Shown in pieces: positions 42,306 to 51,804 of a stretch of 64,000 bases of DNA (positions within the stretch are counted from its first letter, which is position 1; each line of letters begins with the position of its first letter). Under the pieces are notes generated by a model. It did no database searches and had not been told where the DNA came from. It worked only from the letters and a program-made list of their open reading frames with translations. Position numbers and translations under genes: made by a program. The stretch comes from Plasmodiophora brassicae (lineage: Eukaryota > Endomyxa > Phytomyxea > Plasmodiophorida > Plasmodiophoridae), in the NCBI GenBank assembly GCA_039704465.1, contig JASFAU010000001.1, positions 558,001 to 622,000 on the forward strand, written 5' to 3'.

Positions 42306-45046
42306 GTCCTGGCGTGGATGTTCAACTGCGTGTTCCGCCCAATGATTTCTTTGAGCTCGTCAAACGCCTTCTCCTCGGTTTGACCCCAACCATGTTTCTT
42401 CAGTTGAACGCCTTGCGCGACTGACTTTGTGCGCATAGGTTGGTTCTTCATGGCCTTCTCAAAGATCTGCTGCAAAGGAAGGGCGATTCTGCTGAATTCG
42501 GGGATGGACCTGCTCATCCACTGAGCCGCATTCAAGAATTGCTGCAGATCCGCTGCGGTTCTGGGATATTGCATCTGTTGCAACGTCCGAATTCTGTCTG
42601 GGTCATGCGACACCCCTTCAGGCGTGAATATGCGTCCCCCGAACTTCGCCTCCCTCTGGAAGAATTCACATTTCGCAATGTTGAATTTCAGGTTGTGCTT
42701 GTCGGCCAACTGCAGTGTCCTTTCTAATACACTGTACCATTCCTCCTCAGTGGCTGCATGACCGAGAATGTCGTCAATCCAGATAATGATGGCACGCATC
42801 AGGAGCTCCTTGAAGATTCCTGTGATGCTGCCCTGGAATTGTGGCGACGAGTTTAGCGCACCCTGCATCGATCGTGTTGGTGTGTAAACTCCCCTATCTG
42901 TCATGAATGAGAAGAGCTCCTGGCACTCTTCGGCCAGTGGCATTAGCCAAAACCCCTTGAATGCGTCAAGGCTGAACCAGTACTTCGACCCGGCTAGGTG
43001 CTGTACAATGGCTTCCAGAAACGGCATTGGCCAAGCAGTTGCCTCACACATGGCATTGACCTCCCGTAAGTCAACACACATTCTCCATCCTCTGTTGCCA
43101 GGCTTTCGTACAACCACAACAGGCGATGCCCATTCAGCGTTGGGGTTCTCGTAGATAAGCCCATATTTCTCCAACAGAGTCACGAACTGCTGTAGGAACT
43201 CGCTCTGTTCCTTGCTGTACCGCCTCGCCTTACATCGCACTTTGCGAGCGTTGGCCTTCAGCTTTGTCCTGAAAGGCGCTACCTTCGCCGGCGGGTCGGG
43301 TCCCAGCTTAGTTCGAAATACGTTCCAATACCTGAAGGCTAACTTCGTGAGCTTTCTTCTCCACCGTCGTGGAAGCCCATTGCTGATGGATCGGCCGATC
43401 GCTTCTCTGATGCCTTCACGTATGTCCTCTGGAATGATGTCTCCTATTTCAACATCTTCGTACATCTGATCATCAGTTAGCGATTCGTTGTCGCTGGTTG
43501 CTTGCTGATTTGCGATCAAATGCTCCAGAGCTGAGGCTGGATCTATTCCAAGGTCCTCAAGCAAATCGAGACCCAAGTAGATATGTTCTGCTGGCACATC
43601 CCATACAAGACAGGTGTGCTTAGGAATTTGCAGCTTCCCAGCACGTGTCTGCAGCGACAAGTCCACTTTGATTTCGTGGGTGGCTTTCCCAATTGCTTGC
43701 TCACTGTCGGCTAGAATCAGTGTCACTGGCGCTTCCAGTTCTCTCATGTCTGTGTTTGGATCCAATTCGGCAATTTGCATGGCCATCGACATCGGCATCA
43801 GCGTGCGCTCAGCTCCACTGTCAAGGATGCCCGGCCACTTGCCGTCTGTTTTTCCTACGCCAACTACGATCTGGTTGTCGCCATGCCGCTCAGCGCTACT
43901 TTCTAAACGGGTGTCTGCTTTCGACACTCGCATGTAGCCGCCATCCTGCGGTTTATTGGCATTGCTGCTGCTGCTGGGGCGCGCCTCCTTGCGCGCTTCG
44001 CGCGCCTCTCGCAGCTTCTTGACGATGCGCTCCTTCTGGTCCTCGGTCGCTTTGGGACACTGCCTTAGGCGGTGCTCGCCCTTGCAGAACCAGCATTGGG
44101 GCACTTCGCCTTCCTCTTTGCCACGCTTCAGCTTCTTGAGGGCTTGTTCCTCCGCCGGCGTGGGCTGCTCCTTCTCCTTCCTCTTCTTGGGGATGGTGAG
44201 GGCGCTGCGTTGCGCGATCGCAGTCTGTCGCGATGCACCATCGAGACGGCACATGCTCTGTGCACGCCGCACCTCGTCGAAAGCAATAGCTTTCTCCTCA
44301 AGACGCTTGAAGAACGCGTCCGGATCCGACTTGAGGTGCTTCTCAGTCGTTTCCAGCAGCTCCTTCATGCGCGTCTTGAGCTCAGGGGGGTAGATTCCCT
44401 GCATGAGGATGTCGACCTTCTTCTTGAGTCCCTTCTCCCCCGAGAAGATTTCCCCAAGGTTACGGTCCTTGACGATCTTCACCAGCTGTCGACCATAGTC
44501 GAGCACCCGCGCCCTAGCATCTTGGATGCTTTTGTTCATGCGCAGAGAGTCGAAGTACGTCCAGTATGATCCGCTCTGAGCAGGCGCCTGGGCCATCTGC
44601 CAGCCACGTAGCATCCGCTCGATAACGTCATCGGGAACGTCTTCCGAGGTCCAGTGAAGTTCACCCGCGCTGCGTAGGAGAACTGGTAGCAGATCCTCGT
44701 CGATCATTTCCCGAAGCGGTGCACGACTCCGGAGTACGCCCAATCTGTTAAGGTACTCTGTGTGTCGCTTCAGAGCATCAAACCACTTGTTGATGCTTTT
44801 ACCGTCGCATAGCCTGAGTTCAGGGGCCTTGGCCGCCTTGTCCACCTTGGCTATGCTGGCGATGCGGGCTGCGTCGACAGCGCTGTTGCCGTCTTGCAGT
44901 CCCGACTGTTCATCCGGGTATTCGTAGACCGAGTGGTCTTCGTCACCGCTCTCGACCACCGGCTGCAGCGCATCTAGTCGCGCTGTAACCTCAGTCAAGT
45001 CCTCGTCGATCATCGACACCGATTCGCGCGTCGCCCCTGCAGCCAT
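42302..45046 (-). CDS. Gypsy 2 Gag-protease-reverse transcriptase
   Basis: One open frame of 914 codons from MAAGATRESVSM. Gag has a zinc knuckle CWFCKGEHRLRQCP near residue 310. The protease active site is GILDSGAERTLMPMS. Reverse transcriptase has WASPVVVVRKPGNRG, CVDLREVNAM, FSLDAFKGFWLMPL and IIWIDDILGHA, the last in place of the usual YxDD. Gag and Pol are in one frame, unlike gypsy 1 and 3. The frame ends at LNIHART; the RNase H that should follow is in the -1 frame from 42305, because one base appears to be missing near 42305-42310. Confidence 0.92.
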   Translation of the reverse strand: MAAGATRESVSMIDEDLTEVTARLDALQPVVESGDEDHSVYEYPDEQSGLQDGNSAVDAARIASIAKVDKAAKAPELRLCDGKSINKWFDALKRHTEYLNRLGVLRSRAPLREMIDEDLLPVLLRSAGELHWTSEDVPDDVIERMLRGWQMAQAPAQSGSYWTYFDSLRMNKSIQDARARVLDYGRQLVKIVKDRNLGEIFSGEKGLKKKVDILMQGIYPPELKTRMKELLETTEKHLKSDPDAFFKRLEEKAIAFDEVRRAQSMCRLDGASRQTAIAQRSALTIPKKRKEKEQPTPAEEQALKKLKRGKEEGEVPQCWFCKGEHRLRQCPKATEDQKERIVKKLREAREARKEARPSSSSNANKPQDGGYMRVSKADTRLESSAERHGDNQIVVGVGKTDGKWPGILDSGAERTLMPMSMAMQIAELDPNTDMRELEAPVTLILADSEQAIGKATHEIKVDLSLQTRAGKLQIPKHTCLVWDVPAEHIYLGLDLLEDLGIDPASALEHLIANQQATSDNESLTDDQMYEDVEIGDIIPEDIREGIREAIGRSISNGLPRRWRRKLTKLAFRYWNVFRTKLGPDPPAKVAPFRTKLKANARKVRCKARRYSKEQSEFLQQFVTLLEKYGLIYENPNAEWASPVVVVRKPGNRGWRMCVDLREVNAMCEATAWPMPFLEAIVQHLAGSKYWFSLDAFKGFWLMPLAEECQELFSFMTDRGVYTPTRSMQGALNSSPQFQGSITGIFKELLMRAIIIWIDDILGHAATEEEWYSVLERTLQLADKHNLKFNIAKCEFFQREAKFGGRIFTPEGVSHDPDRIRTLQQMQYPRTAADLQQFLNAAQWMSRSIPEFSRIALPLQQIFEKAMKNQPMRTKSVAQGVQLKKHGWGQTEEKAFDELKEIIGRNTQLNIHART

Positions 45047-45075
45047 CGACCTTCGTACGTGACTACAGTGATCAC

Positions 45076-45192
45076 TGTGTCGTATTCCGGCTAGGCAATA
45101 TGCAGTCTGTTTATCTAGCCTCGACCACAGCTCACGGAGTCCGGAATCCGAGCCGCCCTTGCTCTATGGCATGAGCCCTAATATATGCCACA
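45076..45192 (-). repeat. Gypsy 2 5' LTR
   Basis: 117 bp, the same as the 3' LTR as far as I compared. Confidence 0.95.
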
Positions 45193-45549
45193 CAAGCCAT
45201 TCGACATTCGACCTGCACTCCTCGACGTTGCTGCTCGTGAAAACACCGATGCGTTCGACGATTGGCGTCGTGACAACGAGGGTGGATATATGGCCGAGCT
45301 TGCGCTCTACGATCATCTTATGGCGCATATGAACTCTCGTCTGGTGCCCGTGGCAATTGACGAACTGGACATGGACGCCGTTGATGTTTTCGACGAGGCC
45401 ATTCGTGCCAAGCTTTCCTACGAGGCTGTGGACAGCCAACTGAAGATTAGTTGTGAAAGGTCGAGGAAGTTGGTTGAGAAGCATAACGCGCTGGTAAGGT
45501 GCACTGTGCAAGGATGCTGAAACCAGATTGACAATATCCTACCCCTGTA

Positions 45550-48353
45550 GGTTCACTAATACGCGACCTCGAGAGGCATCGACATCGGCGATTTTGACGA
45601 TTTCATATCGTCACGAAACAGCACAAACTTCGGTATCGCCTCTGTCGCTCATCTGCGGAGGCATCTCCTCGACCTCGGCCTAGCCGTACCTTTCCTGACT
45701 TATCGTGTATGTTCCGAGGGCCATATCTGGCCAGCGGACACGAACGCGCCTGGTAACGCTTGCTGTGCTATTTCGGAGCCATTTCCTTATTTTTCCCGCA
45801 TTCTCTTCCTCCAATCGCTGTTCCGGTCAGAAACGTTTGCTCAACAGCTGAACGAAGAATACGCTAGGCATATCAGTCAACTCGACGAGCCAGCCGATGC
45901 CTTCCGTGACTGGACCGATGGGGCATACTTCTCTGTGCGGTATGCAGATTTCATGCGGCGGTGCATGCGATCCGATGAGTTCCCTCTGGCCCTTTCTTCA
46001 ATGATTGACGGTACGGATGTCCTCAGATGGGGATCAAGATCGGTTGTACCGCTCGTACAGATTGTTCTGGGGTTGCCAGCAGCTGTCCGTTGCAACGTTG
46101 GGCTGATGCAACCGGTCTTCTTGATCCCAAATATTGCCAAAGCCCATCGACGAAATTTTCTTCGCCTAGATGCATTTGAGCTGAACATAATGTATCATTA
46201 TGGGTTTGTGGTATACGATGCATTTAAGTCTTGTCGTCAAGTGGTTCGTTGCACGTTTGCTTCGATGGTAATGGCAATCGCTCTATGTCTAACGGCATAT
46301 CTAATATATCGAGTAGGTGATGGACTACGTCGAATTTTGTACCGTTACGCATACATGCCAGAGCGGGAAACTCGACTCTTGCAACAGATGCCACGTCAGG
46401 GGCAGAAGAGTTCGTTCGTGCGGCGCTTCGAAATATCCAGGGTTGTTTCTATATGCCAGTCCAGATGTTCAACATTCCGTAAGTATTAAAACCTCCCGAG
46501 GACGTGCATCTGACGTATGGGTTGCTAGGGCTCCGAGAAGTATGCCGCGTTTCTACAAAGGGTCGAGGGTATGAGCCCAGATGAACGCCCCGCTGATCTC
46601 CGGACGCTCGAAGAGCTTCGCTCGGATGTGATGCCAAAGTTCGATGAAGAGATGCTCCAACGCATGACGTCGCGAAGGCGGGAGGATCGTGGCGGGTTGC
46701 GGGCTCCATATCGCGACATCTTCTCTGTCGACCTACTGTGTCGCCCTGGTCATGCGTCATCCTATGTACACGATCCGATGCACGCACTCTGCTCGCGTGT
46801 TATCCCACGATTACTCCATATGGTCGATTTCTATGGGGGTCGTGGAGAGGCAATGTACAACCAGAAGGTGTCGCCAGGTCCAACATTCACCTGCATAATG
46901 CGCAAATTCTTATTGGTTCGATTACAGGTTCAGAGAGATTTTGGCATGGACGATGCGAACGTTCCAGCATACGCCATCCACTGTCACCCAGCATTTCCTG
47001 CAGCTGTTATCGGTTCGAAGAAATGGTCTTCGCTTGCCCGGGAATTGGACCACGTTCTTCACGACCTTGTCTGGGTGACGGGCCCAGTTTCTAAGCCAGC
47101 GAACCCGCTGTCGCCGAAGAAATCATGGAAAGCTTCAGATTCCATCCGTTGACTCGGCGATGTGGGCATTTGACTATTGTATTCGGTCATTCATCGAGTT
47201 ATCCTCGAAAGGAACGCCAGTGAACGCGCGGTCAAGTTCTGGATAATGTTCTTCGAATTTTTGCGTTGGGCGTCTCAGATCCTGTCGAAGGCGTTTGTCA
47301 GGTCCGACTTAAACCGGGTGTCCGAATCGTTCTTGGATTCACTAGCGCGCCTTGAATCTGTTATTTCTTCAGTGATGCTGACAATTTCTGTAAGACTTAT
47401 GCCCAGACATTCTCCATAATTTGTTTGATTGAAATGGAATCAGATGCATTCACTCGCGCATCTCGGTGACATAATACGATACTGGGGCCCCGTTTATGGC
47501 TTTCTGTGGACGTATTGTATGGAACGCTGGATCAAGTTCATGAAGGAGCTCCTGACATCAACCGTTTCGGAAGCGTTCAGCATCGGGAAGAAGCTGCAAC
47601 TGGCGATGGCAGCGACTCTCGTCAGGGCGGATATGCATGGAAACCTGACGTGCCGTTCTGACGATCCGCTGCTGTTTGGCAACGTTTCTTCCATGAGTTG
47701 TACCGATAATGGTGGCACATTATTCCCGGAAATTTCTCTGCGTGGGTCATTCGGCACTTACACCTTATCGTCTCTGGAGCGCTGCTGGTTGCACGTCCAT
47801 ATCATCACCATGAGGCAATGGGCGGCGGTTGATTCGCATTCCTGGCGTCATCGATATTTCAACCTCGTGAGAGGCTTCGAGGTGGCATCGCATAGACAAA
47901 TTCGAACCTTCCTCCAAATTCGTCATCGTCTTGCGCAATTCGATGCATACTCGAATCAGCCGCATATACGAGCTGAGTTTGGCAACGTTCGCCTACCGGA
48001 AACGCTTCGCTCTACTTCGCGAGCTTCAATTGGTATGGTTGTTCTTCTTCTGTTGTCTTTTATTCTGATGCCGTGTTGTCAAAGGCCAATGCATTTTTCG
48101 CAAGAAGGCCATCGATTCTTCCTACGTGAAGTCGTACAATTCACGATTTCTGGTGGACTTCGAGGAATCTGGGCTTTATGTTGGCGATATCGCTGCTTTC
48201 GTTGAGCTTAATCTCCATTGGGCGGGGCTTCAGCCAGATGAGGCACCGTCTATAGCGCTTGCCAGAGTGGACCGTTGGCATCAGCTGCACAGGAACGCTG
48301 GGCCGTTTCGCCTGTCCATTCCCCAATTCGTGCTCGGTATGTCACGTGCTTGA
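45550..48353 (+). pseudogene. CACTA Tnp2-type transposase, decayed
   Basis: Read across several frames. A Tnp2 core begins with SSMIDGTDVLRWGSRSVVPL and VLGLPAAVRCNVGLMQPVFL (near 46000-46130). A cysteine motif lies at 46360-46450 (CNRCHVRGRRVRSCG). Next comes DPMHALCSRVIPRLLHMVDF (46770-46840), then SPKKSWKASDSIR followed by a TGA and LGDVGI (near 47150). A DUF4218-like part reads HSLAHLGDIIRYWGPVYGFL (47445-47510), then DPLLFGNVSSM. The C-terminal tail ends at 48353. At least four stops or frame changes are present. The order matches the pieces in blocks X. Confidence 0.8.
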
Positions 48354-48841
48354 AATGTTAAGACGCTTTAACTTGTACTTTTACTAACTTTGCGGTTTCG
48401 ACGGTTGACGGTGTTGGATCCTACGCCCCTGGCTCCAAGGATACACCTTGGCAGGCGCTCTGCGAAATTGTTCCGAACAATGTCGTAGCAATACGAGCGA
48501 AAGTGCTGCACGGGCGGCAACATAAAGACGCGAACCTGGTCTGCATCATTCCGCGAGGCAACATGACAGCAGCGACGCTGTCAACTACGGTCCCTGGAGA
48601 CGACGCGGCCTGCTGGTGACTGGGCGCACCCGGCCGTACGCGTCTCCTACGTTACCAGTGTCCAGTTGCAGCTCTCTGACTTTGCTGCCCAGGTACCCGT
48701 CACAGGTGACTGTGCCGTCCGCGTCCGCAACTCTTCTCTGACCGTCTGCCAATACACTGCCAGTCTCTTTGGGTGTTACGCGTTTCGGTTCGTCGCGATG
48801 AAAGCTGCGGCACACTGTTCTCTTCACGATTGCCATCACGT
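48354..48841. other. Between the two CACTA genes, no feature supported
   Basis: 488 bases. An open frame (48666-49034) overlaps the accessory gene but shows no domain. Upstream exons of the accessory gene could lie here. Confidence 0.35.
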
Positions 48842-49320
48842 ATGCAGGACGGACGTCAAGGCCGGTTGGAGAGGGTCGCTGAATGGACGTCTCTGGAAGA
48901 CATCACCGCCAGCGAGGAGTCGTTGTCTGCAGACGAAAGACCTGGGCTCCTTGACCTATCGACCTGCGCTGGGATCGCCGAATTCAAGTCGAGCGGCATG
49001 CGCAAGAAGCGAACCGAGAAACGGACTCGGATGATCGAGATCGTGCAAGAGGAGTACCTCCGGTAAGTACAACTCGAGTGACTTCCGAAAGCTGAAAGAA
49101 TGTCGTCATCGCGGCTGAACATTCGTCCAGAATCAATCCAAAACTGAAGAAACGCACGCTAATCGTCGAGCACGATGTACACCGTCGTGTCCTCGACAGA
49201 GGTTGCCGGGAGCTCGAGTTACCCAGAGACCAGTGGGCTTTAAAGGACACTGTGATGCGTAAGACTAAGTGTGCACGTACTGTTTTTTCCTCGCATGCTG
49301 ATGCAGACGACCTGCTATGA
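48842..49320 (+). CDS. CACTA accessory gene, two visible exons
   Basis: Exon 1 is 48842-49062 and exon 2 is 49131-49320. The 68-nt intron starts GTAAGT and ends TCCAG, and splicing gives an uninterrupted 136-residue frame. Exon 1 encodes an acidic part (TSLEDITASEESLSADERPG) and a basic helix (RKKRTEKRTRMIEIVQEEYL). Exon 2 continues NPKLKKRTLIVEHDVHRRVL and ends ADADDLL. The frame is open to 48773, so an upstream exon is possible. No family is recognised. Its place 3' of the transposase suits the second (TnpA/TnpD-like) CACTA protein, which binds subterminal repeats, but that role is inferred only from position. Confidence 0.55.
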
Positions 49321-49789
49321 AGTTATGGTCCCGACTCAAACGACAGAGATCACGGGCGCAAGAAATTTTCGTTGACGCCGGCAGGATGATCGAGCCTGAC
49401 ACAACAGGTACGATCGAAAGGTCGTCATACATTGCAATTTGACCAAGCTGATCTACGGGCCGGCTCAGACGGCGAAGATCATCTCTTCACGTTCTTGCAG
49501 GTGATCAGGGAGCGGCTCTCGCCTCACAAGCATAGCTCCGTCCTGCAAGACAAGGCGCTGGCGGACATGCTGTGTTCGAGCGTGATCTCCGTCGACAAAC
49601 ACCCAGAGAGACTACATCACCTGCGCCGACGTTCGACGTGTAAGTGTCGCTCACAGTTGGCTTTCTCTGCAACATGCTTATACATGAGTGACGTAGGACC
49701 AAAGACGTTGCAGCACTGTCGGTGCCTTGTCACGAGACGCTCAGAACGTGCTCAGCTTTGGTTCAACGGCGCGTCGATTAGAGTAAACT
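49321..49789. other. No supported gene
   Basis: A frame at 49432-49818 is open but mixes intron-like and coding-like stretches. The piece around 49500-49640 (LSPHKHSSVLQDKALADMLC) may be another exon. No family was recognised. Confidence 0.3.
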
Positions 49790-50023
49790 GGGTAGCCAAT
49801 GGTACGTCAGCTCTGTGACGACTGGCTGTCAGTATGCATTCAATTCTGGGGCCAAATGGCCGTCAACTGGATGGCCAAGTGGCCATCAACTGGATGGCCA
49901 ACAGCAAGGCAGCTCTGTAACGACTGCTTTGACGGTAATGCTCAGTATGCGCTCAATTCTGGGGCCAAGAGGCTGTCAGTTCCCGACAGCCGGTTGACCC
50001 CATGTTGGCTCGAGATTGGCACT
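49790..50023. repeat. CACTA subterminal repeats
   Basis: Two imperfect copies of a ~115-base unit: CAGCTCTGTGACGACTGGCT with CTCAATTCTGGGGCC-like tails near 49805 and 49911. Between them are several TGGCCATCAACTGGA motifs. Such repeats next to the terminal inverted repeat are typical binding sites of CACTA proteins. Confidence 0.65.
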
Positions 50024-50041
50024 GAATTTTTCCCAGTGCTT

Positions 50042-51444
50042 TCCAACGGCCCGGCAGCATTTCAAGGCTTTATGAACGATCTATTCCGGGATTATGTTGA
50101 CGTATTCGTCGTCGTCTATCTCGACGATATCCTCGTGTTCTCTCGCGACGCACAGGAGCACGAGCGGCACGTTAGACTCGTCATCGACCGCCTACGACAG
50201 GCCAAACTGAGCGCCAAGCTTTCGAAGTGCTCCTTCGACGCTCGGGAAGTCGAGTTCCTGGGCTATGTCATCTCCGCTGCAGGAGTCCGCCTCGATCAGT
50301 CACGTGTGGATACCATATTGGCATGGGAACCACCCAAGGACGCGAACGGCGTACGCGTCTTCCTGGGTTTCGCGAACTTCTACCGCAAATTCATTCCTCA
50401 CTTCGGGGAGATTGCCCTACCGTTAACTAATCTTACTCGTGATGACGTCACCTTCCGCTGGACTGATCTGGAGCAGAACGCCTTCCGCTCCTTACAAGCC
50501 GCCTTTACGTCGGCCCCAGTCCTGGCCCACTTTAACTCCGATCGGCCCTGCGAGGTGGAGACCGACGCGTCGGACTTCGCCATTGCTATGGTCCTCTCCC
50601 AGCGGGACGCGGACGATGAGCTGCGACCACTCGCGTTCTACTCTCGTAAGTTGACGAAGGAGGAGCTCAACTACAAGATTCACGATAAGGAGATGTTAGC
50701 GATTGTTCAGTCGTTTGAGAAGTGGCGCCAGTTCCTCGATTCCGCGCAGCACCAGACCCTGGTCCACAGTGATCACCGGAACCTGGAGTACTTCCTCAGC
50801 ACGCAGAAACTCTCCCGGCGGCAAGCGCGGTGGTCCGAGCTGTTGGGCGAATTCGATTTTCGGATCCAACACCGCCCTGGACGACTTCACGGAAAGGCGG
50901 ACGCCCTGTCCCGCCGGCCAGAGTACCAGCCCTCGCGCGAGGAAGAAGAGATGATCCAACGCTCCCTCCGCATGCTGTCTCCGGACCACTTTCTCCCCGG
51001 CCCGCTCGGGCACACCATCAGCGCCTTGCACCAGGAGACCAGCTCGGAGCCCTTGACTGAACGCATTCGGCGGCACCAGGAGACGGATCCCTATGTCGCG
51101 AAGATGAAGGCACTCATCGGCACTCCGAAAGGACGCCGTTTCTGCTTAATCGACGCCCTGCTTTACAGGGATCACCGTCTCATCGTTGTCAGGGACGATT
51201 GCAAGCTCGAGATCCTTCAGACCTTGCACGACTCGCCCGCTGCTGGCCATCTAGGTTTCTGGAAGACGTTGCGCTTAGTTCAACGCGAATTCTGGTGGTG
51301 CAAGCTCCGGTCGTATGTCAAGGACTATGTCGCGTCCTACGATATATGCCGGCGCTGTAAGACGCCACGCCACAAGCCCGCTGGCCTTCTCACTCCGTTA
51401 CCACTTCCGACAGCACCCTGGTCGTCTATTTCGATGGACTTCAT
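50042..51444 (+). pseudogene. Gypsy 1, 3' half of reverse transcriptase, RNase H, start of integrase
   Basis: Resumes with SNGPAAFQGFMNDLF, then the catalytic VVYLDDILVFS, the thumb VEFLGYVISAAGV, RNase H (EVETDASDFAIAMVLSQ, LVHSDHRNLEYF, LHGKADALSRRPE), the integrase zinc module (HDSPAAGHLGFWKTL...CRRCKTPRHK) and the first catalytic Asp region SISMDFIV. Here a 134-bp LTR (51445) cuts it; the rest of integrase is absent. The frame is open throughout this part and also runs backwards into the CACTA end by chance. Confidence 0.92.
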
Positions 51445-51578
51445 TGTCAGGAGACGACACGACGGACGACTATTGTCTCCACAACACGGAATTAACCGAC
51501 TGCCGAAGCCGTCGGTTGCCGTGGACGTTTATTCAAACTGCGCGGCTGCGCGCCCCCCGTCGCGGCCGTGCCATAACA
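51445..51578 (-). repeat. 134-bp gypsy LTR, first copy
   Basis: TGTCAGGAGACG to GCCATAACA on the plus strand. In the minus sense it contains TTTGAATAAACG, a possible poly(A) signal, which suggests the LTR runs on the minus strand. It is inserted in gypsy 1 integrase. Flanks TTCAT and GTATT do not match. Confidence 0.8.
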
Positions 51579-51657
51579 GTATTTCACGTCAGCCCCTGTC
51601 CTTGCTCATTTCGACCCAGATCGCCCGTGCGAAGTGGAAACGGATGCTTCCGATTTC
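51579..51657 (+). other. 79-bp RNase H fragment trapped between two LTRs
   Basis: Bases 51583-51657 equal, in the opposite orientation, the RNase H segment of gypsy 3 near 53764-53838 (encoding APVLAHFDPDRPCEVETDAS). It is therefore a short piece of a second copy of that family lying between two direct LTR copies. Confidence 0.85.
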
Positions 51658-51791
51658 TGTCAGGAGACGACACGACGGACGACTATTGTCTCCACAACAC
51701 GGAATTAACCGACTGCCGAAGCCGTCGGTTGCCGTGGACGTTTATTCAAACTGCGCGGCTGCGCGACCCCCGTCGCGGCCGTGCCATAACA
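51658..51791 (-). repeat. 134-bp gypsy LTR, second copy (probable 3' LTR of gypsy 3)
   Basis: Matches the copy at 51445 except for one C-to-A change (GCGACCCCC for GCGCCCCCC). It stands 13 bp from the end of the gypsy 3 coding region, and a purine-rich ACAGGGGAC on the minus strand adjoins it, as expected for the element's 3' LTR. Confidence 0.8.
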
Positions 51792-51804
51792 GTATAGTCC
51801 CCTG

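Larger units (their letters stand above)
39528..45192 (-). mobile_element. Gypsy 2, complete element (5,665 bp, TSD CAAGC)
   Basis: LTRs of 117 bp at 39528-39644 and 45076-45192, with TG...CA ends and the same sequence. CAAGC stands at 39523-39527 and 45193-45197. A polypurine tract (minus GGAGGGGAG) adjoins the left LTR at 39645-39654. The coding strand is minus: gag-protease-reverse transcriptase, RNase H, integrase, chromodomain. Matching LTRs and an intact target duplication point to a recent insertion. Bases 39645-39952 are its 3' untranslated region. The primer site is not recognised: the bases next to the 5' LTR read GTGATCACTGTAGTCACG. Confidence 0.95.
39248..45520 (+). pseudogene. 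CACTA N-terminal exon, split by gypsy 2
   Basis: An acidic coding stretch is open from 39248 to the gypsy target site at 39527 (DNFFLREWLESSDDGEAK, NEYFLRQWIGRRHN). It resumes in the same frame at 45198-45520 (KPFDIRPALLDVAARENTDA, YDHLMAHMNSRLVPVAIDEL) when the element and one CAAGC are set aside. There is no ATG after the upstream stop at 39245, so an upstream exon is likely. A 57-nt intron-like stretch (GTAAGG at 45495 to CTGTAG at about 45551) follows. Function unknown; it sits where CACTA transposase genes carry their variable N-terminus. Confidence 0.6.
38996..50038 (+). mobile_element. CACTA/EnSpm element, 11,043 bp with a nested gypsy element
   Basis: The ends are CACTGGGAAAAATTC (38996-39010) and its exact reverse complement GAATTTTTCCCAGTG (50024-50038). 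CTT stands on both sides (38993-38995 and 50039-50041), the 3-bp duplication typical of CACTA elements. Inside are a Tnp2-type transposase pseudogene, a spliced accessory gene and subterminal repeats. Without the nested gypsy element (39528-45192) and its 5-bp duplication it would be about 5.4 kb. The host site is the reverse transcriptase of gypsy 1. Confidence 0.93.
35991..51444 (+). mobile_element. Gypsy 1, plus strand, split by a CACTA element
   Basis: Ty3/gypsy element: gag (36044), protease and the first half of reverse transcriptase to 38995, then, after the CACTA insertion (38996-50038, target copy 50039-50041), the rest of reverse transcriptase, RNase H and the start of integrase to 51444. 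Its 5' LTR is missing (copia LTR 5 abuts) and its 3' part is cut at the integrase MDFIV by the 134-bp LTR at 51445. It is closest in this window to gypsy 3 on the other strand. Confidence 0.9.

Noticed and set aside
42305..42320. Programmed -1 frameshift in gypsy 2 pol
   Set aside because: No X XXY YYZ heptamer and no clear hairpin at the junction; a single missing base explains it.
47150..47175. TGA codons read as tryptophan (altered genetic code)
   Set aside because: One TGA falls where Trp is expected in the CACTA transposase, but the next TGA, 18 bases on, falls where the homologue has Ala, and genes here end with TGA, so plain decay is simpler.
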